From assembly GCA_041441555.1 (NCBI GenBank), contig JASDSW010000053.1, forward strand, positions 1 to 64,000: a stretch of 64,000 nt of DNA, read 5' to 3'. Shown here one piece after another: positions 35,922-43,527 of this stretch. The translations under genes and the position numbers were made by a program. A model generated the notes under the pieces. The model saw only the letters and a program-made list of their open reading frames with translations. It made no database searches and was not told the origin of the DNA. The first letter of the stretch is position 1. Each line of letters begins with the position of its first letter. The DNA is from Pseudaeromonas sp041441555 (GTDB lineage Bacteria; Pseudomonadota; Gammaproteobacteria; Enterobacterales; Aeromonadaceae).

Positions 35922-37202
35922 ATGTTTTATCGCCTTATCTATTCGCTGCTGATCTATCTGGCGCTACCCGTGGTGCTCTACATCACCTACCGTCGGCGCC
36001 CCGGTCAACCCGGCTATCAGAGCCGCTGGGCCGAACTGCTCGGCTGGGTACCTCGCCTCCGTGCGAGGCAAGCCCCCTTGTGGATCCACACCGTCAGCGT
36101 CGGTGAATCCCTGGCCGCCATGCCGTTGATTCGTCAACTCAAGGCCGAACATCCCGAGCTGCCCCTGCTGGTGACCACCACCACCCGCACCGGCGCCGAG
36201 CAGATTGCCAAGCTGGGGGATTTGGTGGAGCACCGCTACGCCCCACTCGACTACCCCGATGCGCTCTGGCGTTTTCTGCGCCGCACCCGACCGCGCGCCC
36301 TGGTGATCATGGAGACCGAACTCTGGCCAAACTGGCTGGCGGCCTGTGCCCGCCGCCAGCTGCCGGTGGTGGTGATGAACGCCCGGCTCTCCGAACGCTC
36401 CTGTCAGCGCTACCAGAAGGTGCACGGAGTCTTTGCCGCCATGAGCCGGCATCTGAGCCTGATCCTCTGTCAGCACCGGGATGATGCCGCCCGCTTCCTG
36501 CGGCTGGGGGTTCCTGCCGAACGGGTGCGGGTGACCGGTTCGTTGAAGTTCGACATCCAGCTCGATCAGAACCAGATTGAGGCCGGGCAACGGCTGCGTA
36601 GCCAGATTGGCCCAAGGCCGGTCTGGATCGCCGCCAGCACCCATGCCGGGGAGGATGAACAGATCCTGGCCGCCATGCGGCAAGTTCACCAGCAGTTGCC
36701 ACAGAGCCTGCTGATCCTGGTGCCGCGCCACCCGCAACGCTTCGATAGCGTCGCCGCCCTGTGTCAGGCCGAGGGTCTGACTCTGGCTCGGCGCAGTCGC
36801 CAGGAGACCATCAGCGGCGACATCCAGGTTTATCTGGGCGATACCATGGGGGAGATGCCCCTGCTGCTGCAGGCGTGTGACGTCGCCTTCGTCGGCGGCA
36901 GCCTGGTCCCCATCGGCGGTCACAACCTGCTGGAGCCAGCCAGTCTGGGGAAACCGACCCTGACCGGTCCTCACTACTTCAACTTTGCCGATGTGACCCG
37001 TCAGCTGTGCGACAGCAAGGCCTGTGAGGTGGTAGCCGATGCCGACGCCCTGTCGACATCGCTCATCACCTTACTGCAAGATGAGGAAAAGCGTCAGCAG
37101 ATGGGCATGCAGGCCTTCGATGTGGTCGCCGCCAACCAGGGAGCCCAAGCCAAGACTCTAGCCGAAATCAGCCGCTGCTGCGCGTTGAAGCCACGCCGTT
37201 AG
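35922..37202 (+). CDS. waaA: Kdo transferase
   Basis: WaaA (KdtA) transfers Kdo from CMP-Kdo to lipid A precursor at the inner membrane, the first core step. The 426-residue product (E. coli 425) has an N-terminal membrane anchor (FYRLIYSLLIYLALPVVLY), the acceptor-side VSVGESLAAMPLIR with its catalytic Glu, ETELWPNW, and the C-terminal GGSLVPIGGHNLLEPA block. The start was chosen by alignment. It is convergent with kdkA, overlapping by 4 nt. The nearby Kdo kinase suggests this WaaA is monofunctional, as in Haemophilus; that is inference. Confidence 0.96.
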   Translation: MFYRLIYSLLIYLALPVVLYITYRRRPGQPGYQSRWAELLGWVPRLRARQAPLWIHTVSVGESLAAMPLIRQLKAEHPELPLLVTTTTRTGAEQIAKLGDLVEHRYAPLDYPDALWRFLRRTRPRALVIMETELWPNWLAACARRQLPVVVMNARLSERSCQRYQKVHGVFAAMSRHLSLILCQHRDDAARFLRLGVPAERVRVTGSLKFDIQLDQNQIEAGQRLRSQIGPRPVWIAASTHAGEDEQILAAMRQVHQQLPQSLLILVPRHPQRFDSVAALCQAEGLTLARRSRQETISGDIQVYLGDTMGEMPLLLQACDVAFVGGSLVPIGGHNLLEPASLGKPTLTGPHYFNFADVTRQLCDSKACEVVADADALSTSLITLLQDEEKRQQMGMQAFDVVAANQGAQAKTLAEISRCCALKPRR

Positions 37203-37927
37203 CGCTCAGAGCCTTCGGCCTGATAACCGGCCAGCACCCAGGACCAGTCGGCTTCGCGCCAGTGAAACTGCGGATGCAGACCGGACTCCTTGCGCAAGGA
37301 GCGCAGCAGGCGAGCCAGCATCTCGGATTGCCAGGGGCCAGGGACACGCAGCCCGCACTTGTCAAAGTCGATGACCCAGAGCTTATCGTCAGCGTCCAAC
37401 AGCAGATTGTGAGCATTCAGATCGGAGTGATAAGCCCCGACCCGATGCAACCGGGCGATGAGCGCCCCCACCGCCCGCCACTGCGCCTCGTCCAGCGGCC
37501 GCTCGCGCAACAGGTGAACCAGATCGCGGGCCCCAACAATCTGCTCGATCAGCAGGTCGGCGCGATAATACAGGCCGCAGCGCTGCAATCGGGCCGCCAC
37601 CGGACGCGGTACCGGCAACCCCAGCGCCCGCAATTGACTCAGCAGCCGAAACTCGGCCATGGCCCGGGAATTCTCCACCCCGGAAAACCAGAAGCGATCG
37701 GGATTGAGCCGGCCCATCAGACCACCGCGCCAGTAGTGGCGCAGCACCAGGGGCAACCCCTGGTGGTCGACAAACCAGGTGATGCCACGGCCCCGGGAAC
37801 TCCCGGTCACCGCATCAAGAGCCTGCCAGTAGGCCGGATCCAGCTGTTCGGCCTGAAAATCGGGTAACAGTTCCGCATCAAACCAGCAGGTTTGCCGGCC
37901 TTGGGTCAGAGTTTTCCAGGGTTGCAT
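37199..37927 (-). CDS. kdkA: Kdo kinase
   Basis: KdkA phosphorylates O-4 of the single Kdo in LPS of species such as Haemophilus and Vibrio. The 242-residue product (H. influenzae 241) is a small protein-kinase-like fold with RHYWRGGLMGRL in the N lobe, the catalytic loop YHSDLNAHNLLLD and metal site VIDFDKC. The ATG at 37927 was chosen by length and homology; the frame upstream is antisense to the next gene. It is convergent with waaA and divergent from a heptosyltransferase, the context expected for a phosphorylated-Kdo core. Confidence 0.93.
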   Translation of the reverse strand: MQPWKTLTQGRQTCWFDAELLPDFQAEQLDPAYWQALDAVTGSSRGRGITWFVDHQGLPLVLRHYWRGGLMGRLNPDRFWFSGVENSRAMAEFRLLSQLRALGLPVPRPVAARLQRCGLYYRADLLIEQIVGARDLVHLLRERPLDEAQWRAVGALIARLHRVGAYHSDLNAHNLLLDADDKLWVIDFDKCGLRVPGPWQSEMLARLLRSLRKESGLHPQFHWREADWSWVLAGYQAEGSER

Positions 37928-38017
37928 CGCCGTTCTCGCGCTCAGGAGGGATGGGTATTTTACAAGCCTGGCCCGAGTTTGCATAATGCCCGCATTCTTG
38001 TCGCCAGAAGCCTGCCC

Positions 38018-39076
38018 ATGCCCCTGTTTACCCAAGCCCCCGACTCCCTGTGCATCGTACGCCTCTCCGCCATCGGCGACTGCGTGCATACCGTCGCCGT
38101 GGTCCAAGCCATACAGCGGCAATGGCCGCAGACCCGCATCACCTGGATCATGGGCAAGGTCGAAGCCATGCTGCTGGGCGATCTACCCGGCATCGAGGTG
38201 ATCTCCTTCGACAAGAGGCTCGGCTGGCGGGGCTATCGCCAGGTCTGGCGGCAACTTCAGGGCCGCCGCTTCGATGCCCTGTTGCATATGCAGTCGGCGC
38301 TGCGGGCCAGCCTGCTGACGCTGGGTATCTGTGCCCGCTACCGGCTGGGTTTCGACCGGCAGCGCGCCGGAGACGGTCAAGGCTGGTTCACCAACATCAA
38401 GGTGGCCTCGCCCGCCTCCCCCCATGTGCTCGATGGGCTGATGGCCTTCGCCGCCGAGCTGGGAGTCCGCGATCTCGATGCTCGCTGGCAGATCCCCACC
38501 TCGGCCGCCGATGAGGCGTGGGCCGCCGCCCAACTCGATCCGGCTCGCCCCACCCTGCTCATCGCCCCGGCCGCCAGCAAGGCCTACAAAAACTGGACCA
38601 TCGAGGGCTACGCCGCACTGGCCGACCATGCCGCCGCACGAGGCTTTCAGGTGCTGTTATGCGGCGGGCCAACCCCGTTGGAGAAGCAGATGGGCGACGA
38701 TATTCAGGCCCGTTGCCAGCATCAGCCCGGCAACCTCATCGGTCAGACCAGCCTCAAGCAGTTGATGGCCCTGATCAAGCAGGCACAACTGGTGTTGGCG
38801 CCCGATACCGGCCCCACTCACATGGCCACCGCCGCTGGCGTTCCGGTGATCGGCCTGTATGCCCACCACAATCCGCAGCGCACCGGCCCCTATCGCAGCC
38901 GGGAGCTGGTCGTCAGCGTCTATCAGCCGCTGATGGAGGCCCAGAGCGGTCGACCACTGGCTGAACTCCCCTGGCGCAGCCGACTCAAGGATGACCAGGC
39001 CATGACCCGGATCCAGCCGCAGGCCGTCCTCGAGACCTTCGACCGGTTCGTGCAGGCCCATTTCCCGGCCCAATAA
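38018..39076 (+). CDS. GT9 heptosyltransferase (OpsX/WaaC-like)
   Basis: A 352-residue ADP-heptose-type transferase with the GT9 N terminus SLCIVRLSAIGDCVHTVAVV, the donor site around LIAPAASKAYKNW and the PDTGPTHMATAAGVPVIGLYA block. The presence of kdkA and waaA next door suggests it adds the first heptose to a phosphorylated Kdo, as OpsX does in Haemophilus, while waaF supplies the second. The exact heptosyltransferase class needs substrate evidence. It is divergent from kdkA and followed by a GT2 gene about 130 nt on. Confidence 0.88.
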   Translation: MPLFTQAPDSLCIVRLSAIGDCVHTVAVVQAIQRQWPQTRITWIMGKVEAMLLGDLPGIEVISFDKRLGWRGYRQVWRQLQGRRFDALLHMQSALRASLLTLGICARYRLGFDRQRAGDGQGWFTNIKVASPASPHVLDGLMAFAAELGVRDLDARWQIPTSAADEAWAAAQLDPARPTLLIAPAASKAYKNWTIEGYAALADHAAARGFQVLLCGGPTPLEKQMGDDIQARCQHQPGNLIGQTSLKQLMALIKQAQLVLAPDTGPTHMATAAGVPVIGLYAHHNPQRTGPYRSRELVVSVYQPLMEAQSGRPLAELPWRSRLKDDQAMTRIQPQAVLETFDRFVQAHFPAQ

Positions 39077-39207
39077 TTGCCCTGGTGGCCCCACGCCGTG
39101 CTCACGTCGCGGCGGCAGAACGGATATACTGGCCGCCATCTAGCCCCATGACAGCCAAACGACCCACCGCGCCAGTCGCGACGAGCGGTCGCAGGATGGA
39201 GATCCTT

Positions 39208-39996
39208 ATGCAGCAGATCACCGGCATCATCATCACTCTCAACGAAGCGAACAATATCGAGTCCTGCATCGACTCCCTGCGCCAGGTCTGCAGTGAAATC
39301 ATCGTGGTCGACTCCAATAGCCAGGACCAGACCGTTGCCCTGGCCGAAGCGGCCGGCGCCCGGGTCTTCCGTCAACCCTATCTGGGGGACGGCCCGCAAA
39401 AAAACTTCGGTCTGCAGTTTGCCAGCCATGACTGGGTGTTGAGCCTGGACGCCGATGAGCGGCTGACGCCGGAGCTGGTCGCCACCATCCGCCAGCTCGA
39501 TCTGACCACCACGCCGCATGATGCCTTCGCCATGCGTCGCCGCAACTACATCGGTAGCCGCTGGATCAAGCGCTGCGGCTGGTACCCGGACTACTGTACC
39601 CGCCTCTACAACCGGCAGCGGACCCGCTTCAAGGATGTCAAACAGCACTCGTTTGTCGAGGCACAGAACGTCGCCAAACTCCCCAGCGATCTGATCCACT
39701 ACTCCTTTTTGAATCTGGGGGAGCTGTTTGCCAAACCGGGGCGCAATTTCAGCTCCCGCTCGGCGAAGATCATGTATCAGAAGGGGAAACGGGCCCACGC
39801 CCTCTCCCCGGCGCTGCACGGCCTCAATGCCTTCGTGCGCAAATATATCTTCCAATTGGGCCTGCTGGCGGGCGTCGACGGCCTGACCGTCGCCCTGAGC
39901 TCCGCCATGAACAGCTACCTCAAATACGCCAAGCTGCTGGAGTACCAGCGCGATCCCAAGGTGTTGCAGGCCGAAGACTTCAATAAGGTGTGGTAA
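39208..39996 (+). CDS. Family 2 glycosyltransferase (WaaE/KdtX-like)
   Basis: A 262-residue GT-A enzyme closely resembling WaaE, the beta-1,4-glucosyltransferase that adds glucose to heptose I of the core. It has ITGIIITLNEANNIESCI, VVDSNSQDQT, the DXD-type SLDADER and the C-terminal NYIGSRWIKRCGWYPDY acceptor region. The ATG at 39208 has GGAG 6 nt upstream. The adjacent genes (heptosyltransferase upstream, GT4 5 nt downstream, then coaD) match the waaE-coaD order of Serratia and Klebsiella. Confidence 0.88.
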   Translation: MQQITGIIITLNEANNIESCIDSLRQVCSEIIVVDSNSQDQTVALAEAAGARVFRQPYLGDGPQKNFGLQFASHDWVLSLDADERLTPELVATIRQLDLTTTPHDAFAMRRRNYIGSRWIKRCGWYPDYCTRLYNRQRTRFKDVKQHSFVEAQNVAKLPSDLIHYSFLNLGELFAKPGRNFSSRSAKIMYQKGKRAHALSPALHGLNAFVRKYIFQLGLLAGVDGLTVALSSAMNSYLKYAKLLEYQRDPKVLQAEDFNKVW

Positions 39997-40000
39997 TCCC

Positions 40001-41038
40001 ATGACGTTACGCATCACGCATGTGAACCTGGCCCGCGGCTTTCGCGGTGGTGAGCGCCAAACCGAGTTGCTGATCCAGGCGCTCGCCGCTCATGGGGTGA
40101 CCCAGCAACTGGTCTGCCGAGCCGATTCGCCGCTGCGGACACGCCTGCAGGGGACGCCGCAGCTGAGCTTCGTCACCGCCAACCATCAGTTGATGGGGCA
40201 CTGGAGTGCCGACCGGAGCGATCTGGTGCACGCCCATGAGGCCAAGGCCGTCCATTGGGCCTGGCTGCATCACTGCTTACGAAGCACCCCCTATATTCTG
40301 ACCCGGCGCGTACCCCAAGCGGTGAAGGACTCCGGCTTCAATCGCCGCTGTTACCGGCAGGCCAGCATGGCCGTCGCCATTTCCAGCCCCATCGAGCAGC
40401 ACCTGCAGGCGCGTCACTGGTGCCCGGTACAGCGAATCCCCAGCGCCCTGGCCCACCTCCAGCACGATCCGGCCAACGTCGCGACCCTGCGCAGCCACTA
40501 TGCCGGCGCCTTCGTCATCGGCCATGCCGGGGCTCTGGTCGACAAGCACAAGGGACAGCGGGAACTGATCGCCGCCGCCCGCCGACTGCAACCGGAGATG
40601 CCGGACGCCCGCTTCCTGATGCTCGGCGATGGGGCAGACGGCGAGGCTCTGCGCGCCGAGAGCCGGGATCTGCCCAACGTCGAGTGGCTCGGCTTCAAAG
40701 CCAACCTGGGGGACTATCTGGCGATGCTGGATCTGTTCGCCTTCCCTTCGCGCAACGAGGGGCTGGGGTCGACGCTGCTGGATGTCATGGACTACGAGGT
40801 GCCGATCGTCGCCTCCGATGTCGATGGCATTCCCGATCTGGTGCAACACGAGCAGACCGGCCTGTTGGTCAAACCCAATGATGCCGAGGCCTTGGCCCAG
40901 GCGCTGTTACGTCTCTATCGCGATGCACCGCTGCGCCGTCGACTGGCCCAGCAGGCCAAGGCGGGTCTGGCCCATTACACCCCCGAGGCCATGGCCGAGC
41001 GCTATCTGGCGCTCTATTCACAACTCGTTGCCCGTTAA
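40001..41038 (+). CDS. Family 4 glycosyltransferase (LPS core)
   Basis: A 345-residue GT-B enzyme: N-terminal VNLARGFRGGERQTELL acceptor loop, then GHAGALVDKHKGQ and the donor motif SRNEGLGSTLLD (E-x7-D/E). It begins 5 nt after the WaaE-like gene and ends 15 nt before coaD, so it is part of the same operon and most likely extends the LPS core. Donor and linkage unknown. Confidence 0.88.
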   Translation: MTLRITHVNLARGFRGGERQTELLIQALAAHGVTQQLVCRADSPLRTRLQGTPQLSFVTANHQLMGHWSADRSDLVHAHEAKAVHWAWLHHCLRSTPYILTRRVPQAVKDSGFNRRCYRQASMAVAISSPIEQHLQARHWCPVQRIPSALAHLQHDPANVATLRSHYAGAFVIGHAGALVDKHKGQRELIAAARRLQPEMPDARFLMLGDGADGEALRAESRDLPNVEWLGFKANLGDYLAMLDLFAFPSRNEGLGSTLLDVMDYEVPIVASDVDGIPDLVQHEQTGLLVKPNDAEALAQALLRLYRDAPLRRRLAQQAKAGLAHYTPEAMAERYLALYSQLVAR

Positions 41039-41053
41039 CGGAGCCGGACTCTT

Positions 41054-41560
41054 ATGCCACAGATTGCCCTCTTTCCCGGAACCTTCGACCCGCTGACCCT
41101 GGGACATCACGATCTGGTGACCCGCGCCGCCCGTCTGTTTGACGAGGTGGTGATTGCCGTGGCCTTGAGTCCGGGCAAGCGCCCGCTGTTTGAGCTGGAT
41201 GAGCGCATCGCGCTGGCCCAGGAGGTGTGCCGGGAGCTGCCGAACGTCCGGGTCGAGGGCTTCTCCGGCCTACTGGTCGACTATGCCCGCCACAGCGGCG
41301 CCTCCATCCTGGTCCGTGGCATCCGCAGCATGACCGATTTCGACTACGAATCGCAGCTGGCGGCCATGTATCGTCGCCTGATGCCGGAGCTGGAGATCGT
41401 CTTCCTGCCCCCAGCGGAGCAGCACGCCTTCATCTCCTCGACCCTGGTGCGCGAAGTCGCTCTGCATGGGGGCGATATCCGAGCCTTCGTCAATCCAGCG
41501 ATCGCCTCGGCCATCGAAAGCAAGCTGCGACTGACTCCAACGATGAATCCATCGACATAA
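41054..41560 (+). CDS. coaD: Phosphopantetheine adenylyltransferase
   Basis: CoaD adenylates 4'-phosphopantetheine to dephospho-CoA, the fourth step of coenzyme A synthesis. The 168-residue product is a hexameric nucleotidyltransferase with the T-x-G-H class motif (GTFDPLTLGH, T10 and H18) and ISSTLVRE at 127-134. It sits at the end of the core-glycosyltransferase operon, as in many gammaproteobacteria. In E. coli mutM follows directly; here two membrane genes intervene. Confidence 0.97.
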   Translation: MPQIALFPGTFDPLTLGHHDLVTRAARLFDEVVIAVALSPGKRPLFELDERIALAQEVCRELPNVRVEGFSGLLVDYARHSGASILVRGIRSMTDFDYESQLAAMYRRLMPELEIVFLPPAEQHAFISSTLVREVALHGGDIRAFVNPAIASAIESKLRLTPTMNPST

Positions 41561-41650
41561 TCTGATAGATCCGGATCCCGCGAGCTGGCAAAATTCCCCC
41601 CGCGCCAGCCGCTCGCCATTTCAAGCACCAGTCAAGAACCAGGGAACTCC

Positions 41651-43501
41651 ATGAATTCAGCTCTCCACCCCCGAGCCGCCGCCCTTCGTTGGTGTGGCTG
41701 GATGATGTTTGGTCAATGGCTGTTCGCCATGCTGCTGGGCTTGCGCTACGGCGGGGATACCGGCTTGCCGAGCGAGCTCCTGGGACAGCTCTATTTTTTC
41801 AGCAGCCTGGCCGGCCACTTCGCCAGCCTGGTTCTGGTGTGCAATCTCATCCTGGGTTGGCCGTTGCTGCTCCTGGCCCCCCGGGCCCGCTGGCCGCGCT
41901 ACTGGGTGGCCGCATACTCCGCCATCGGGCTGGTGCTGTTACTGGCCGACACCTTCGTCTATCAGCAATATCGCTTTCATATCAACGGTATGGTGATTGA
42001 CTTGTTGCTGCATGGCGAAGGACAGGTGATCTCCTTCAGCCGCAGTATGATGTGGCAGATCGGCGCCCTGGTGACGACTCTGGTCGCGCTCTCCGTGGGC
42101 CTCACCCTGTTGCTCACCCGCCTGTTGCCCCGCTTGCGCCATGGCCGATGGCTCATCGCCGGCACCCTGCTCTGCCTGCTGCTCGCCCATGGCATGTATG
42201 CCTGGGCCTCGGCGGTCAACTACACCCCGGTGACCCAGCAGCAGGCCCGCTTCCCGCTCTACCTGCCGTTGACCGCCAACAAGCTGATGGTCAAGCTGGG
42301 GGTGGTCTCGGCCGCCGAGCTGAAATCCAGGAAGGTGTCGCTTGGCAATGAAAACAGCGACTTCAACTACCCGCTGCACCCCTTGCAATGTCAGCGGCCG
42401 ACCAAGCCGCTCAACATCATGCTGGTGGTCATCGACACGCTGCGCGCCGATATGCTGACGGCTGACATCATGCCCAACCTGCACGCGCTGAGCGCCGAGG
42501 GGTGGAACTTCACCGATCACCACTCGGCCTCCAACTCGACCCGGGCCGGCATCTTCAGCCTGTTCTATGGCATCCCGCCCAACTACTGGTTTTCGGCCCT
42601 GGCCAGCCAGAAACCGGCGGCCCTGATCACCGCGCTTCAACGGCAGAACTACCAGCTCGGGATCTTTGCCAGCGCCCTGCTGACCGAGCCAGCCTTCGAT
42701 AAGACGGTATTTGCCTCGGTCCCCAAGCTGCGCGTCCGCACACCGGGCAACAGCGCCGCCGAGCGCGATATCCGGATCACCGAGGAGTGGCAGCAGTGGC
42801 TGGCCAAACGGGATCCGCAGCAGCCTTTCTTCGGCTTCCTGTTCTATGATGCGCCCCACAGTTATAGCACCCCGACCAACTACCCGAATCCATTCCAACC
42901 GGATTGGAAAGAGGTAAACCAGATGGAGTTGGGACCCGATTTTGACAAGACCCCCTACCTCAACCGCTATCGCAACGCCGTGCACTTTGTCGATGAGCAG
43001 CTGCAACGGGTGATGACCGACCTGCAGGCCAAGGGGTTGCGCGAAAATACCGTGGTCATCATCACCGCCGACCACGGCGAAGAGTTCAATGACAATGGGC
43101 TCAACTATTGGGGGCACAATGGCAACTTCACCGCCCCGCAGACCCATGTGCCCCTGCTGATCCTCTGGCCAAACGAGAAGCCGCGCCAGCACGATGGACT
43201 CACCAGCCACTACGACATCACCCCGACCCTGCTGCAACAGGCGCTCGGCTGCCGCAATCCAAGCGCCGATTACAGCATCGGCCACAATCTGGTGAACCCA
43301 GTCCCCCAGAAGTGGATCCTGATGGGCAGTTACGGCGAAAACGCCCTCTACCAGAAGGATCGCATCACTCTGGTCGACAAGACGGGTCGGCTGAGTGTAC
43401 GCGATGCCAGCTACAAGCCGTTACCGGACTCCGAGTTGCCGCGCGCCAAGCTGATGCCGATGCTGGAGCTGATGCGCCGGTACTTCAAGACCCATGAGTG
43501 A
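41651..43501 (+). CDS. YejM/PbgA-like DUF3413-sulfatase membrane protein
   Basis: A 616-residue protein with five N-terminal membrane helices of DUF3413 type and a periplasmic sulfatase-fold domain, colinear with E. coli YejM (PbgA/LapC; shared PLTANKLM-like and GIFSLFYGI segments). YejM controls LpxC and LPS homeostasis and has lost enzymatic metal ligands. Here the equivalents look intact: D262 in VVIDTLR, S296/T297 in SNSTRAG, and D474-H475 in ITADHGEEF. It may therefore be an active hydrolase or transferase. It lies between coaD and mutM with an acyltransferase 26 nt behind, away from any yejL. Confidence 0.85.
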   Translation: MNSALHPRAAALRWCGWMMFGQWLFAMLLGLRYGGDTGLPSELLGQLYFFSSLAGHFASLVLVCNLILGWPLLLLAPRARWPRYWVAAYSAIGLVLLLADTFVYQQYRFHINGMVIDLLLHGEGQVISFSRSMMWQIGALVTTLVALSVGLTLLLTRLLPRLRHGRWLIAGTLLCLLLAHGMYAWASAVNYTPVTQQQARFPLYLPLTANKLMVKLGVVSAAELKSRKVSLGNENSDFNYPLHPLQCQRPTKPLNIMLVVIDTLRADMLTADIMPNLHALSAEGWNFTDHHSASNSTRAGIFSLFYGIPPNYWFSALASQKPAALITALQRQNYQLGIFASALLTEPAFDKTVFASVPKLRVRTPGNSAAERDIRITEEWQQWLAKRDPQQPFFGFLFYDAPHSYSTPTNYPNPFQPDWKEVNQMELGPDFDKTPYLNRYRNAVHFVDEQLQRVMTDLQAKGLRENTVVIITADHGEEFNDNGLNYWGHNGNFTAPQTHVPLLILWPNEKPRQHDGLTSHYDITPTLLQQALGCRNPSADYSIGHNLVNPVPQKWILMGSYGENALYQKDRITLVDKTGRLSVRDASYKPLPDSELPRAKLMPMLELMRRYFKTHE

Positions 43502-43527
43502 GCGTGACGCCCAGAATAGGACAAACC

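Noticed and set aside
41939..43285. A 448-codon minus-strand frame opposite the YejM-like gene
   Set aside because: Antisense shadow; the plus strand has an aligned protein family.
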